From contig NZ_CP017259.1 of assembly GCF_001735715.1 (NCBI RefSeq), positions 1,361,501-1,425,500 on the forward strand: a DNA stretch of 64,000 nt, written 5' to 3'. This DNA comes from Formosa sp. Hel3_A1_48. Its GTDB lineage: Bacteria; Bacteroidota; Bacteroidia; Flavobacteriales; Flavobacteriaceae. The position numbers and the translations under genes are program-made. The notes under the pieces were generated by a model. That model was not told where the DNA came from. It was given only the letters and a program-made list of their open reading frames with translations, and did not search any database. Positions 25,964-34,748 of this stretch are shown piece by piece (position 1 is the first letter of the stretch; each line of letters starts with the position of its first letter).

Positions 25964-26497
25964 ATGAAGAAATTATGTATAACTTTTTTGTCAATTGCTT
26001 TTTTGGCGAGCTGCGCTAATCAAACCACTAATGAGGCTGTGCCTTCATCTGAAGATACAGCAGTATTTAACCAACATGTTGAAAATTGGAAAACAGCCAT
26101 AAGTGGCTTTAGCTCGGAAGAACCAGAAAAAGTAATGCGTATTTTTGCGGATTCCTTAAAATGGAATAATCCAGAAGCTCTGATGAATGTTAATAAGACC
26201 AAATCAGATCTAACAGCAGCAGTTAATTTTTATATTGGGACTTTCGATAATATCAAGTTTACTGACGACGTCTACTATGGAGGGAGTCTTTATTCTTCTG
26301 AAAAAACAGAAGCTTCACCCGACGGCATGAGAGTCTATGGTAATTGGTCTTTTACTGATCCAGTTTCTGGTGCCGAAGTAGCTTACAAATGGATGGGTGT
26401 TGTTCGTTTTAATTCGGATGGAAAAATTTATGAATTTGCAGACTGGTTTGATGTGAGTAGTATACCTAGCCAAATAGATGGCAGCTATAAACGTTAA
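25964..26497 (+). CDS. SnoaL/NTF2-like lipoprotein
   Basis: The 177-aa protein has a lipoprotein signal with Cys17 in FLASCANQ. The mature part looks like a SnoaL/NTF2-like cone fold: an N-terminal helix (HVENWKTAISGF), the FADSLKWNNPEA strand, a YxGxF middle and a terminal VVRFNSDGKIYEFADWFD hairpin. The family includes enzymes and binding proteins, and no catalytic set is evident here. It has its own promoter (25908-25938) and a strong terminator after it, so it is a single-gene unit. It is the first apparently host gene to the right of the integrase remnant. Confidence 0.75.
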   Translation: MKKLCITFLSIAFLASCANQTTNEAVPSSEDTAVFNQHVENWKTAISGFSSEEPEKVMRIFADSLKWNNPEALMNVNKTKSDLTAAVNFYIGTFDNIKFTDDVYYGGSLYSSEKTEASPDGMRVYGNWSFTDPVSGAEVAYKWMGVVRFNSDGKIYEFADWFDVSSIPSQIDGSYKR

Positions 26498-26532
26498 ATT
26501 TAATTTAAGGAGCGCTGCTAAATCCTGATATT

Positions 26533-26565
26533 AACCCACTATATATTGGTGGGTTTTTTATTTTG
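26533..26565 (+). terminator. Rho-independent terminator
   Basis: AACCCAC (26533-26539) and GTGGGTT (26549-26555) form a 7-bp stem with a 9-nt loop, followed by TTTTATTTT. It ends the NTF2-like lipoprotein transcript. Confidence 0.85.
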
Positions 26566-26751
26566 CTTGATTATTAGCTTTGCCGAAAGCTTTTCTTCAC
26601 CCAACTCTTTCCAAATTTCGAGGAGCAAACTACTTTAGCTTAGCATTATTGCTATATTTCTGAACTACTTTGGGCAAAGAGCATATTGCTTGGATGTAAA
26701 AATTGTAATAAAAATCAATATATTTGTAGTCAAACCAAAACAACCAATTTA

Positions 26752-27312
26752 ATGAAAAAGCAATTTTTACTTACCCTATTCTTCGCTGCTATAATTCAAG
26801 TTAACGCCCAATCAAATCAGCGAACAGACCGTGTTTCATTACTAACAGTAGGAGTCAATGCAATTGACAATTCGAACAAAGGAGTAATTCCAAATGATTT
26901 TAATCAAATTGATTTTAGTTCGCCACTATTCTTACAGTTCGAACGTAGGCTTGAGCGCAATTGGTCATTAGCCCTTAGCTTGTCTACAAATAAATTGGAT
27001 TCAGAAATTTCCGATCAAGATGGAAGCTACAATGCTGTTGATCTTTCTGCCAATTATTTTATCGACAAATATCTTTTTAAAAACACAAATATTGATCTTT
27101 ATTTAGGAGTTGGGTTTGGAATACATATTATTGATGAAGCTAGTTCAGAAACACTCAACTTAATAGGTGGAACACGCTATTGGTTTTCAAATCGACTAGG
27201 ACTTAGCTTGCAACTCATCTCCAAAGTTGGGGAATTTAATGACACCGCAGTAACCGATGTTGGCAACCACCATCAGTTTAGTGCGGGCTTAGTTTTCAAT
27301 CTAACTCCTTAA
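26752..27312 (+). CDS. Small outer-membrane beta-barrel protein
   Basis: The start is placed at ATG 26752 because it opens a clean signal peptide (MKKQFLLTLFFAAIIQVNAQ) and follows a -7 box TATATTTG at 26719-26726; a longer in-frame extension upstream would bury the signal. The mature protein, about 166 residues, alternates amphipathic strands (FLQFERRLERNWSLALSLS, YLGVGFGIHII, LSLQLISKVGEF) and ends HHQFSAGLVFNLTP. This is the pattern of an eight-stranded OmpA/OmpW-like barrel. Its specific role is unknown. Confidence 0.72.
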   Translation: MKKQFLLTLFFAAIIQVNAQSNQRTDRVSLLTVGVNAIDNSNKGVIPNDFNQIDFSSPLFLQFERRLERNWSLALSLSTNKLDSEISDQDGSYNAVDLSANYFIDKYLFKNTNIDLYLGVGFGIHIIDEASSETLNLIGGTRYWFSNRLGLSLQLISKVGEFNDTAVTDVGNHHQFSAGLVFNLTP

Positions 27313-27395
27313 GTACAGTACTCCGTTTTTGTAAATGAAAAATCATCATGGTTTTTCATTGTGGGGAAATCTATTTTTCAAACATTTTAACACAT

Positions 27396-27422
27396 AAAAA
27401 GCCCGCCATTGGCGGGCTTTTG
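27396..27422. terminator. Bidirectional terminator
   Basis: GCCCGCC and GGCGGGC form a GC-rich 7-bp stem with a 3-nt loop, flanked by five A and four T. It lies between the convergent barrel gene and the second NTF2-like lipoprotein gene and can serve both strands. Confidence 0.9.
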
Positions 27423-27443
27423 AATACCTAGTTCATTAGTCAA

Positions 27444-27854
27444 TTAAAGCGCCCAGATCTTTGCCACGCGTCCTTGATCATCGACTTGAAAGACTTCTAC
27501 ACCATCAAAACTTTCACCTGTTTTTGTAGTGAGTTTTAAATAGCAGGTGATGTAGTTGCCGTGCTCTGTAATGTCTACCAGTTCTTGGACAAGCTCTGTT
27601 TCTGTACAGAATCCAAAGATGATTTCATTGATCTCTTCCGCACCTGTTGCCTCCAAATTTAACCCAGGGGCGACCATGTGGTAGTCCTCTGTTGTGGGGA
27701 CTTTAGACCATCCTTCGTATCCATTTTGCCATTCGAAGTTGAGTTTATACGTTTTTATGGCTTCAGCAGTAGCTGAAAGAGGTTTAGCTTCTTGACCAGA
27801 ATTCTGACAAGATGCAAATGAAATGACGGCCAATAAGAATAAGATTTTTTTCAT
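27444..27854 (-). CDS. Small NTF2-like lipoprotein
   Basis: The 136-aa protein has a lipoprotein signal (MKKILFLLAVISFASCQN, Cys16). The mature domain starts with a helix rich in aromatic and charged residues (YKLNFEWQNGYEGW) and ends YITCYLKLTTKTGESFDG, then VEVFQVDDQGRVAKIW, the terminal hairpin typical of SnoaL/NTF2-like folds. It resembles the lipoprotein at 25964 in design but not closely in sequence. Its ligand is unknown. Confidence 0.68.
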   Translation of the reverse strand: MKKILFLLAVISFASCQNSGQEAKPLSATAEAIKTYKLNFEWQNGYEGWSKVPTTEDYHMVAPGLNLEATGAEEINEIIFGFCTETELVQELVDITEHGNYITCYLKLTTKTGESFDGVEVFQVDDQGRVAKIWAL

Positions 27855-27895
27855 GTTTAAATTAATTTTATTTTAAAAGTAATAAAAATACAGTT

Positions 27896-28120
27896 CTAAA
27901 ACGATTTTTTTTTAAGAATTGCTTTTGCTTCAGTATACATCCAAACGCCGGTGTAAGCTATAGCCATAAACAAAAGGCTATAAATAATTAAAGCTAGAAG
28001 ATTTTCCTTTGTGAATAAAAGTCCGGAAACGGATTTTGTTTCATAGTTTATAAGTCCTAAAACAACGGCTGTAAAGAACGAAAGGCCAAAGATAGATATG
28101 TGTGTTTTTCTACTCATCAA
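27896..28120 (-). CDS. Small two-helix membrane protein
   Basis: The 74-aa product has two hydrophobic helices (about 9-27 and 42-62) and a basic C-terminus (AILKKKSF). There are two adjacent ATG start options. It lies 41 bp upstream of the NTF2-like lipoprotein gene on the same strand and may share its transcript. No family is recognised. Confidence 0.55.
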   Translation of the reverse strand: MMSRKTHISIFGLSFFTAVVLGLINYETKSVSGLLFTKENLLALIIYSLLFMAIAYTGVWMYTEAKAILKKKSF

Positions 28121-28214
28121 TATAAACTTACAACTTTTATTTCAATTTACAATACTTCTTAGGGTGGTATTAGTTTAATTAATCGTAATATTGCAATTGA
28201 ATAATTTTATAATT

Positions 28215-28544
28215 ATGGGCACTGCAAAAACAGAAATATTTTCGGATCAACATAACCAAATTGCGCGCTTTTCAAAGGCTCTTGGGCATCCTGCACGTGT
28301 GGCTATTTTGGAGTATTTATTCAAAATAAATAGCTGTATCTGCGGCGATTTGGTCTTGGAAATAGGATTAGCACAAGCTACAATATCACAACACCTAAAG
28401 GAGCTAAAATCGCTCGATTTGATCCAAGGTACTGTAGCGGGCACAAGTGTTTGCTATTGTATCCATGCTGAAAATTGGGCCAAAATGAAACAAACTCTTT
28501 CAGAATTTTTGAACCAAGATTTGACCCCTCAAAATTGTTGTTAA
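28215..28544 (+). CDS. arsR: ArsR/SmtB-family metalloregulator of the arsenic operon
   Basis: From ATG 28215 the product has 109 residues; a TTG 24 bases upstream would add an unlikely tail. The winged-helix fold is clear: FSKALGHPARVAILEYL, then GLAQATISQHLKELKSLDLI as recognition helix and wing. Candidate As(III) ligands are Cys41 and Cys43 in SCICGDLV, plus Cys80, Cys82 and the terminal Cys pair. It heads an operon with an arsenate reductase and an ACR3 pump. The AT-rich leader contains the palindrome ATTGCAAT (28190-28197), a possible part of its own operator. Release on As(III) binding is the family mechanism. Confidence 0.88.
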   Translation: MGTAKTEIFSDQHNQIARFSKALGHPARVAILEYLFKINSCICGDLVLEIGLAQATISQHLKELKSLDLIQGTVAGTSVCYCIHAENWAKMKQTLSEFLNQDLTPQNCC

Positions 28545-28586
28545 AGCTCTCGAAATAACATTGAAATATAGCACAAAACATCCAAA

Positions 28587-29201
28587 ATGCTTTTAAAAAA
28601 AATAGAACATCAAATTAGTGATCTAGATGAAACATCAGTTTCCACAGCACGCAAGAACACCCTTCAGCTACTGATCAATTACATCCAATCCAAAGTCGAT
28701 TCAAAACAGGTCATTTGCCTGAATTTTATCTGTACCCACAATTCGCGCCGCAGTCACCTATCACAAGCATGGGCACAGGCGTTGGCGTATTATTTTAACA
28801 TTAAAAATGTGTTTTGTTATTCTGGAGGTACAGAAACCACTGCACTTTTTCCCATGGCAGCCAAAACTTTGGAAAACACAGGGTTTGATATACAAACTAT
28901 AACTGACGGGAGTAATCCAATTTATGCTATTAAATATTCGGACAATGAACATCCCATTATAGGCTATTCCAAAAAATTTGACAATAAGTTTAATCCTAAG
29001 TCAGATTTTGCGGCTATTTTGACTTGTTCATCTGCAGATCAAGACTGTCCTTTTATCGCTGGTGCAGAAGTGCGTATCCCCATTACTTTCGAGGACCCAA
29101 AAGCGTTTGATCATACTCCACAGCAGACAAAAAAATACCAAGAAAGAAGTTTACAAATTGCGACAGATCTAAAATACGTTTTTTCAAAAATTAAATTATA
29201 A
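28587..29201 (+). CDS. arsC: Low-molecular-weight phosphatase-type arsenate reductase
   Basis: The 204-aa protein carries the C-x5-R phosphatase loop CTHNSRRS (Cys49 to Arg55) after the strand VICLNFI. A second conserved region reads AILTCSSADQDCPFIAGAE, and EDPKAFDHTP follows with the general-acid Asp region. This is the layout of the LMW-PTP-like arsenate reductases and low-Mr phosphatases of Bacteroidota. It starts 42 bp after arsR and three bases before the pump gene. It should convert arsenate to arsenite, which the next product exports. Confidence 0.82.
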   Translation: MLLKKIEHQISDLDETSVSTARKNTLQLLINYIQSKVDSKQVICLNFICTHNSRRSHLSQAWAQALAYYFNIKNVFCYSGGTETTALFPMAAKTLENTGFDIQTITDGSNPIYAIKYSDNEHPIIGYSKKFDNKFNPKSDFAAILTCSSADQDCPFIAGAEVRIPITFEDPKAFDHTPQQTKKYQERSLQIATDLKYVFSKIKL

Positions 29202-29204
29202 ATC

Positions 29205-30251
29205 ATGGCTGCAAAAAAATTAAGTTTTTTAGACAAAAACCTTACGCTTTGGATTTTCATGGCAATGGGTATTGGCGTAAGTTTGGGTTATTTTATACCA
29301 AATGCCCCGGAGATCATAAATAGCATGAGCAAAGGGACCACCAACCTGCCTATTGCAATAGGTTTAATTCTTATGATGTATCCACCCCTTGCCAAAGTGA
29401 ATTATGCCCTTTTACCAAAAGTTTTTAAAAACACCAAAATTTTATCCATCTCTCTTATTTTGAATTGGGTTATTGGTCCAATTCTTATGTTTGTACTGGC
29501 CATTACTTTTTTGAAGGACTACCCAGAGTACATGGTTGGCTTAATTCTTATTGGTTTGGCACGTTGTATTGCAATGGTTTTGGTTTGGAACGACTTAGCG
29601 GAGGGCAATGCTGAATACGGAGCAGCATTAGTGGCACTCAATAGTGTATTTCAGGTGTTCGCTTATAGTTTTTATGCATGGATTTTTATCACACTTCTTC
29701 CGCCCTATTTTGGCTTTGAAGGTGCTATTGTTGAAATATCTATTGCTTTGGTTGCAGAAAGTGTATTAATTTATTTGGGGATCCCTTTTTTATTGGGGAT
29801 TTTTAGTCGTTTAATTTTAATTAAACTTAAAGGGGAGCTTTGGTACACTCAAACGTTTATACCAAAGATTTCACCCATGACACTCATTGCTCTTTTATTT
29901 ACAATTGTAGTGATGTTTTCGCTGAAAGGAGAGCTTATAGTTGAAATTCCAATGGATGTATTGGTCATTGCAGTTCCATTGCTTATCTATTTTGCCCTAA
30001 TGTTTATCATTGGCTTCTTTTTTACTAAAGCAATGGGGGCTAATTATGATAAGACCGCTTCTGTAGCATTTACAGCAGCCGGGAATAATTTTGAATTGGC
30101 TATTGCTGTAGCCATTGGTGTTTTTGGGCTTAGTTCAGGTCAAGCCTTTGCGGGGGTCATTGGGCCACTTGTAGAAGTTCCAGCGCTTATTTTATTGGTG
30201 CGTGTGTCCTTTTGGTTGAGAAAAAAATATTTCAGCTCAGTTCAACACTAG
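29205..30251 (+). CDS. arsB: ACR3-family arsenite efflux transporter
   Basis: The 348-aa polytopic inner-membrane protein has about ten helices. ACR3 hallmarks include the loop [34 protein letters not shown] with the conserved Cys (about residue 122), and the terminal repeat [20 protein letters not shown], which is a key transport segment. It follows the arsenate reductase with a three-base gap, making an arsR-arsC-acr3 operon. It overlaps the convergent CDGSH gene by four bases at the stop. Confidence 0.92.
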   Translation: MAAKKLSFLDKNLTLWIFMAMGIGVSLGYFIPNAPEIINSMSKGTTNLPIAIGLILMMYPPLAKVNYALLPKVFKNTKILSISLILNWVIGPILMFVLAITFLKDYPEYMVGLILIGLARCIAMVLVWNDLAEGNAEYGAALVALNSVFQVFAYSFYAWIFITLLPPYFGFEGAIVEISIALVAESVLIYLGIPFLLGIFSRLILIKLKGELWYTQTFIPKISPMTLIALLFTIVVMFSLKGELIVEIPMDVLVIAVPLLIYFALMFIIGFFFTKAMGANYDKTASVAFTAAGNNFELAIAVAIGVFGLSSGQAFAGVIGPLVEVPALILLVRVSFWLRKKYFSSVQH

Positions 30252-30430
30252 TTTTTATGCGCTCCGTCGCAAAATGGGGCCTCTAATGTTTTACCGCAAT
30301 TACATAACGAAAATCGATTTCTTGTGGTTATAGTTTTGCCCTCTGCATCCAAAAGAGTTACTTGCTTGGCATTAGTGACGACGACTTTTCCAGTAGCTGT
30401 TATTTGGATGGTTGGTTTGTTGTTATCCAT
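30248..30430 (-). CDS. CDGSH-type iron-sulfur protein
   Basis: The 60-aa protein ends with [19 protein letters not shown]: the Cys-x-Cys, the CDG Cys and the following His are the four ligands of a CDGSH [2Fe-2S] cluster. The N-terminal half ([19 protein letters not shown]) resembles the short beta segment of bacterial single-domain members. These proteins act in redox or iron-sulfur handling. It is convergent with, and slightly overlaps, the arsenite pump gene; no functional tie is implied. Confidence 0.85.
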   Translation of the reverse strand: MDNNKPTIQITATGKVVVTNAKQVTLLDAEGKTITTRNRFSLCNCGKTLEAPFCDGAHKN

Positions 30431-30492
30431 GTTTGATTTTTTATAAAGTTAGTATTTTTTTAAAAATTACGATGAAATTCAGATAAAATAAA

Positions 30493-30500
30493 TAGATTTG
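30493..30500 (+). promoter_or_regulatory. -7 promoter box TAGATTTG for tRNA-Pro
   Basis: This is an exact TAnnTTTG match 12 bp upstream of the mature tRNA 5' end. No clear -33 TTG is present at normal spacing. Confidence 0.55.
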
Positions 30501-30512
30501 CTTCACAAAAAA

Positions 30513-30587
30513 CGGGATGTGGCGCAGTCCGGTTAGCGTACACGGCTGGGGGTCGTGTGGTCGCAGGTTCAAATCCTGTCATCCCGA
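30513..30587 (+). tRNA. tRNA-Pro(GGG)
   Basis: The acceptor stem CGGGATG pairs perfectly with CATCCCG (30580-30586). The D-arm is GCGCAGTCCGGTTAGCGTAC. The anticodon stem CACGG/TCGTG encloses CTGGGGG, giving anticodon GGG for CCC/CCU proline codons. The T-arm is CAGGTTCAAATCCTG. A discriminator A follows and CCA is not encoded. A strong terminator comes directly after. Confidence 0.95.
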
Positions 30588-30593
30588 CAAATT

Positions 30594-30642
30594 AAAACAA
30601 AGACTTACGAAGAAAATATAGTTTCAAGTAAGTCTTTGTTTT
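30594..30642 (+). terminator. Terminator of tRNA-Pro (15-bp perfect stem)
   Basis: AAAACAAAGACTTAC (30594-30608) and GTAAGTCTTTGTTTT (30628-30642) form a perfect 15-bp stem with a T-rich 3' arm. The remaining 236 bases up to the HxlR gene are AT-rich and contain no credible gene. Confidence 0.85.
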
Positions 30643-30878
30643 ATTAAAATCAATTAGGTCTTTGAGACAGTGGTAATTTTTTTTAAAAAAATGCAAAAAG
30701 AGAAGTTAGTATAGCCATCATTGCAAAAATAAGCCCCAAGTTTTTTTAAAAAGTCAATTAGTCCAATAAGTGGATTTTTATGATAATTTGAGTAAAATCG
30801 TGCATTATTTATTAATTTATCGTTAAATTATATTGAATATTTTGTTTTATTCTTAAATTTGTGCTTTATATCAGTGTT

Positions 30879-31316
30879 ATGAAAATAAATAGGTCAAATT
30901 GCCCTCTTGCTAGCGCACTCGACATTGTAGGCGACAAATGGTCCCTATTGGTTATTAGAGATTTGTTTTTAGGGAAAAAGACATTTACAGAGTTTTTAAA
31001 ATCCCCTGAAAAGATAGCGACTAATATCTTGGCAAATCGCTTAGAAACGTTATCAAAAAAAGGGTTGCTTAAATACACTAAGCTTCCCAATGATCAAAAA
31101 ACAAAAATTTATTACTTAACCGACAAAGGGATTGATATGTATCCAATCATCTACGAAATGATAAATTGGAGCAGTAGAAATATCAATATGGAATTTGGCC
31201 ACACAGGGAAAGTTCTAATCAATCATTTTGAGAATACCCAGCAAGAAATAGTAATTGCGGATGCCCAATCGGCATACCGATCTGAGCGCCTCGATATACT
31301 AGCACACTCTAGTTAA
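30879..31316 (+). CDS. HxlR-family transcriptional regulator
   Basis: The start is set at ATG 30879 rather than the GTG at 30861, because family members begin a few residues before the conserved Cys. The 145-aa product reads NRSNCPLASALDIVGDKWSL, then LVIRDL, then the winged-helix part ILANRLETLSKKGLLKYTKL and YYLTDKGIDMYPII, all hallmarks of HxlR (MarR-like) regulators. The N-terminal Cys is often redox- or electrophile-sensing. No target gene is obvious; the next gene downstream is dsbD, also a thiol-related function. Confidence 0.88.
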   Translation: MKINRSNCPLASALDIVGDKWSLLVIRDLFLGKKTFTEFLKSPEKIATNILANRLETLSKKGLLKYTKLPNDQKTKIYYLTDKGIDMYPIIYEMINWSSRNINMEFGHTGKVLINHFENTQQEIVIADAQSAYRSERLDILAHSS

Positions 31317-31420
31317 AGCAGTTCTTTATTTAATTTGAAATTTTATCATTTTATTCTTAATAACCACCATTGTGGCTAATTGTTTTTTTGGTACTTTGTC
31401 AACAAATAAACTGTTGTAAA

Positions 31421-33448
31421 ATGAAATATCATTTTAGTCTAATTCTTTTTTTTGTACTGTCTCACTCATTTGCGCAAATAATAAATCCTGTTCAATGGGA
31501 ATTGAGTGTTGAACCCGTTTCTCCAAAAGAATTTGATCTCATATTTACAGCAAATATCGACGAAAATTGGGCAATATATGCCCAAGAGGTTGAGGAAGGA
31601 GGGCCATTGCCAACTGTGTTCACATTTGAAGAATCTTCAAGTTTTGAGCGTATTGGATTAACAAGTGAAGATGCAACAAACAAGGTCACCAAGTATGATG
31701 CTGTTTTTGAAATGGTGGTTTCCAAATTTTATAATCAAGCTCAGTTTCGACAGCGTGTAAGAGTATTTGGATCAGAATTTACCCTTTCGGGGAATATTGA
31801 TTATATGACTTGCGATGACACGCGCTGTACCTATAAACCTGATAACCCATTTGCTTTTGACTATAAGCCAAACCAAGGCTTATTGGTATCAGAACAGTCA
31901 GTAATAAAGCCAAAAAACATTACAGAAAACGCCAACGACATTCTATATGGGTTAATGCCAAAAGACATTTTAATATCCCAAGTCCCATGTTCTTCTAATG
32001 GCGATGTAATTGTTCAAGACACTGCCAAGATAAATTCATTATGGCGGATATTCGGTCTTGGGTTTTTGGGTGGGTTATTAGCTTTGCTGACCCCTTGTGT
32101 GTTTCCAATGATCCCTTTAACGGTCAGTTTTTTCACCAAAAAAGCAGCTGACGAATCTGCTAAATCCGGTTTAATAAAAGCTGTTTTATATGGGGTTTTT
32201 ATAGTCCTAGTTTATCTAATTCTAAGCGCTCCTTTTCATCTTCTGGACTCTGTAAATCCTGATATATTGAATGAAATTTCTACCAATGTTTGGCTCAATA
32301 TTATTTTCTTTGCCATTTTTGTATTTTTTGCCTTTTCATTTTTTGGCTATTACGAACTTACGTTGCCGGCAAGTTGGACCTCTGTAACGAGTAAAGGGGA
32401 AGGTTTTGGCGGAATTTTAGGGGTCTTTTTCATGGCGCTCACACTTTCAATTGTGTCATTCTCATGTACAGGCCCTATCCTTGGATCTCTTTTGGCAGGC
32501 TCACTTTCCTCTGATGGAGGCGCCTGGCAATTGACTGCCGGTATGGGTGGGTTTGGCCTTGCTTTAGGTCTACCTTTTGCTTTGTTTGCGACATTCCCAA
32601 ACATGCTCAGAGCACTACCAAAATCGGGAGGGTGGCTCAACACTACAAAAGTTATTTTGGGCTTCCTAGAGCTTGCGTTGGCATTCAAATTTTTATCCAA
32701 TGCTGACCTTGTTGAGCATTGGGGGATTTTAAAAATTGAAGTCTTCCTGAGCATCTGGATTATTGTATTTTTTGGCTTAGCTCTTTATGTTATTGGAAAA
32801 ATAAAATTCCCACACGATAGCCCACTGCAAAAAATATCTTTTTTTAGATTAAGTTCAGGCGTGCTAGTTTTTGCATTTGTTGTGTATTTGGCATCTGGCT
32901 TTAGAGTCAACGAATCTACAAAAACATTCACCCCACTTACACTGCTTAGCGGTTTGGCACCACCTGTTGGGTACAGCTTCCTCTACCCCAACGATTGCCC
33001 AAATAACTTCAACTGCTTCAAGGATTTGAAAGAGGGCGTAGCATATGCCCAGAAAGTCAACAAGCCCATTCTTTTGGATTTTACCGGCTATGCTTGTGTC
33101 AACTGCCGCAAAATGGAGGAGCATATTTGGCCAAAATCTAGTATTAAACCTTATTTTGAAGAGGATTATGTTTTGATTTCTCTTTACGTTGATGACAAAA
33201 AAGAATTGCCTGAAAATCAAAAACTAACGGTAAAGCGGCAAGATGGTGGCGCCCGTACTCTCGAAAATTATGGCCACAAATGGGCACATTTTCAAACTGA
33301 ATTTTTCCAATCCAATTCACAGCCTTTTTATGTGTTGATGAGTCCTGATGCTAAAACAGTTTTGACACCACCAGTTGGTTACACTCCAGACGAGCAAGAA
33401 TATGAATTATTTTTGAACTGTGGCTTAGAGGCACTAAACATGCCATAA
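31421..33448 (+). CDS. dsbD: Thiol:disulfide interchange protein DsbD
   Basis: The start at ATG 31421 gives a clean signal peptide (MKYHFSLILFFVLSHSFAQ) and 675 residues. The N-terminal periplasmic domain contains the redox pair in MTCDDTRCTY. The membrane domain of about eight helices has the two buried Cys in LLTPCVFPMIPLT and FSCTGPILGSLLAG. The C-terminal thioredoxin-like domain has CVNC in LLDFTGYACVNCRKMEEHIW. This three-domain plan moves electrons from cytoplasmic thioredoxin to periplasmic proteins, for example in cytochrome c maturation or disulfide isomerisation. Confidence 0.93.
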   Translation: MKYHFSLILFFVLSHSFAQIINPVQWELSVEPVSPKEFDLIFTANIDENWAIYAQEVEEGGPLPTVFTFEESSSFERIGLTSEDATNKVTKYDAVFEMVVSKFYNQAQFRQRVRVFGSEFTLSGNIDYMTCDDTRCTYKPDNPFAFDYKPNQGLLVSEQSVIKPKNITENANDILYGLMPKDILISQVPCSSNGDVIVQDTAKINSLWRIFGLGFLGGLLALLTPCVFPMIPLTVSFFTKKAADESAKSGLIKAVLYGVFIVLVYLILSAPFHLLDSVNPDILNEISTNVWLNIIFFAIFVFFAFSFFGYYELTLPASWTSVTSKGEGFGGILGVFFMALTLSIVSFSCTGPILGSLLAGSLSSDGGAWQLTAGMGGFGLALGLPFALFATFPNMLRALPKSGGWLNTTKVILGFLELALAFKFLSNADLVEHWGILKIEVFLSIWIIVFFGLALYVIGKIKFPHDSPLQKISFFRLSSGVLVFAFVVYLASGFRVNESTKTFTPLTLLSGLAPPVGYSFLYPNDCPNNFNCFKDLKEGVAYAQKVNKPILLDFTGYACVNCRKMEEHIWPKSSIKPYFEEDYVLISLYVDDKKELPENQKLTVKRQDGGARTLENYGHKWAHFQTEFFQSNSQPFYVLMSPDAKTVLTPPVGYTPDEQEYELFLNCGLEALNMP

Positions 33449-33513
33449 CTATTTTATATTCAGCAACAAATAGCTGAAATATTTTAGTATTTTTGGTAAA
33501 ATTAACATAAACA

Positions 33514-34101
33514 ATGCTCGATAGTTTTTTGAAGTTTTTTGAACTGGGATTGTACCACATTATCAGTTTCAGTAGCTATGACCATATTTTGTTCGTAGCC
33601 TTACTTACCCTTCCCTATGTATTCAAAGACTGGAAACGGCTTTTGATCTTGATTTCAATGTTTACTTTGGGGCACACACTGAGTTTACTTCTAGGAGTTT
33701 ACGATATCATCAACCTAAATGTCAATGTTACCGAGTGGCTTATTCCACTTACTATATTTTTTGCAGCAGTTTTTAATATATTCACTTCCGGAAAGCCAAC
33801 AGACAAAAGGTCTTTTTTAATGCTTGGAGTTGTGCTTTTTTTTGGACTCATCCACGGTCTCGGTTTTGCCAATGCTTTTCAAGGCTTGGTCAGCACCACT
33901 GAGAGTACATTTTTATCCATTATTGAGTTTGCAGTGGGAATAGAAATTGGACAACTGATTATTGTTTTTTGTGTCTTATTTATCAGTTTTATTTTTCAAA
34001 ATATCTTTCGCTTTTCGACTAGAGATTGGGTTATGGTGATTTCATCTGTTATCTTAGGGCTTATGTTGCCCCTAATAATAAAAAGCCCATTGTTTTCATA
34101 A
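33514..34101 (+). CDS. HupE/UreJ-like membrane protein
   Basis: The 195-aa protein has about six membrane helices. It carries the family's His-rich signatures: GLYHIISFSSYDHILFV, TLGHTLSL and FFGLIHGLGFANAF, which could coordinate a metal. HupE/UreJ proteins are proposed nickel or cobalt permeases, but this short type is poorly characterised. A -7 box TATTTTTG at 33488-33495 lies just upstream. The dCMP deaminase gene follows after 18 bp, so the two are probably co-transcribed. Confidence 0.75.
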   Translation: MLDSFLKFFELGLYHIISFSSYDHILFVALLTLPYVFKDWKRLLILISMFTLGHTLSLLLGVYDIINLNVNVTEWLIPLTIFFAAVFNIFTSGKPTDKRSFLMLGVVLFFGLIHGLGFANAFQGLVSTTESTFLSIIEFAVGIEIGQLIIVFCVLFISFIFQNIFRFSTRDWVMVISSVILGLMLPLIIKSPLFS

Positions 34102-34119
34102 AATAGACCTCCGCCTCTT

Positions 34120-34539
34120 ATGGATAAAAAACAATTAAAATATGACAAAGCCTATTTGAGAATGGCCAAGGAATGGGCAAAACTTTCCTATTGTCAACGC
34201 AAACAAGTCGGCGCTATAATTGTAAAAGACCGAATGATAATTTCTGATGGTTATAACGGAACTCCTACAGGGTTTGAAAATTTTTGCGAAGACGAAGAAG
34301 GCTATACAAAGTGGTATGTACTTCACGCTGAGGCTAATGCCATTTTAAAAGTTGCCGCATCTACTCAGTCGTGTAAAGGGGCAACACTCTATATCACGCT
34401 CTCACCATGCCAAAGTTGTAGCAAACTGATTCATCAAGCGGGAATTGTTCGCGTGGTGTACAGCAAAGCTTACAAAGATTTGTCTGGGGTTGAGTTTTTG
34501 GAAAAAGCAGGTATAGAAGTAGCTCATATTCAACCATAA
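34120..34539 (+). CDS. dCMP deaminase (ComEB-like)
   Basis: The 139-aa protein is a zinc-dependent cytidine-deaminase-fold enzyme. Zinc ligands are His69 in LHAEAN, with catalytic Glu71, and Cys97/Cys100 in SPCQSC. The N-terminal KQVGAIIVKDRMIISDGYNG and the insertion GFENFCEDEEGYTKW are typical of deoxycytidylate deaminases, which turn dCMP into dUMP for thymidylate synthesis. It belongs functionally with nrdA, nrdB and dgt found elsewhere in the window. Confidence 0.9.
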   Translation: MDKKQLKYDKAYLRMAKEWAKLSYCQRKQVGAIIVKDRMIISDGYNGTPTGFENFCEDEEGYTKWYVLHAEANAILKVAASTQSCKGATLYITLSPCQSCSKLIHQAGIVRVVYSKAYKDLSGVEFLEKAGIEVAHIQP

Positions 34540-34547
34540 TTACAAAC

Positions 34548-34745
34548 TTACTTTTTAGTCAAGCGGTCAATTTTTCGCACAACCCTAATAAGCGTAGCAA
34601 TCAAAATAGCACAGCCAGCAGAAAGACTAGTAACCACTGCGGTATAACTGTCGTTAACTAAGGGCGCTTCAAAATCTATTTTGGTGGCATTAAAAATTAA
34701 TACAATTAATGCAATTCCTGAGATAATGTACGTTGTAATTTTCAT
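34548..34745 (-). CDS. Small two-helix membrane protein downstream of marC
   Basis: The 65-aa product has two hydrophobic helices (about 5-20 and 36-55) and a basic end (RVVRKIDRLTKK). It begins three bases after the MarC-family gene on the same strand, so it is probably co-translated with it. No family is recognised. Confidence 0.55.
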   Translation of the reverse strand: MKITTYIISGIALIVLIFNATKIDFEAPLVNDSYTAVVTSLSAGCAILIATLIRVVRKIDRLTKK

Positions 34746-34748
34746 GGC

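Noticed and set aside
30643-30878. Short antisense hydrophobic frame near 30690-30750
   Set aside because: Only about 18 codons with no proper start context; not supportable as a gene.
33459-33478. TTCAGC/GCTGAA hairpin after dsbD as a terminator
   Set aside because: Only a 6-bp stem with no real U-tract; too weak to call.
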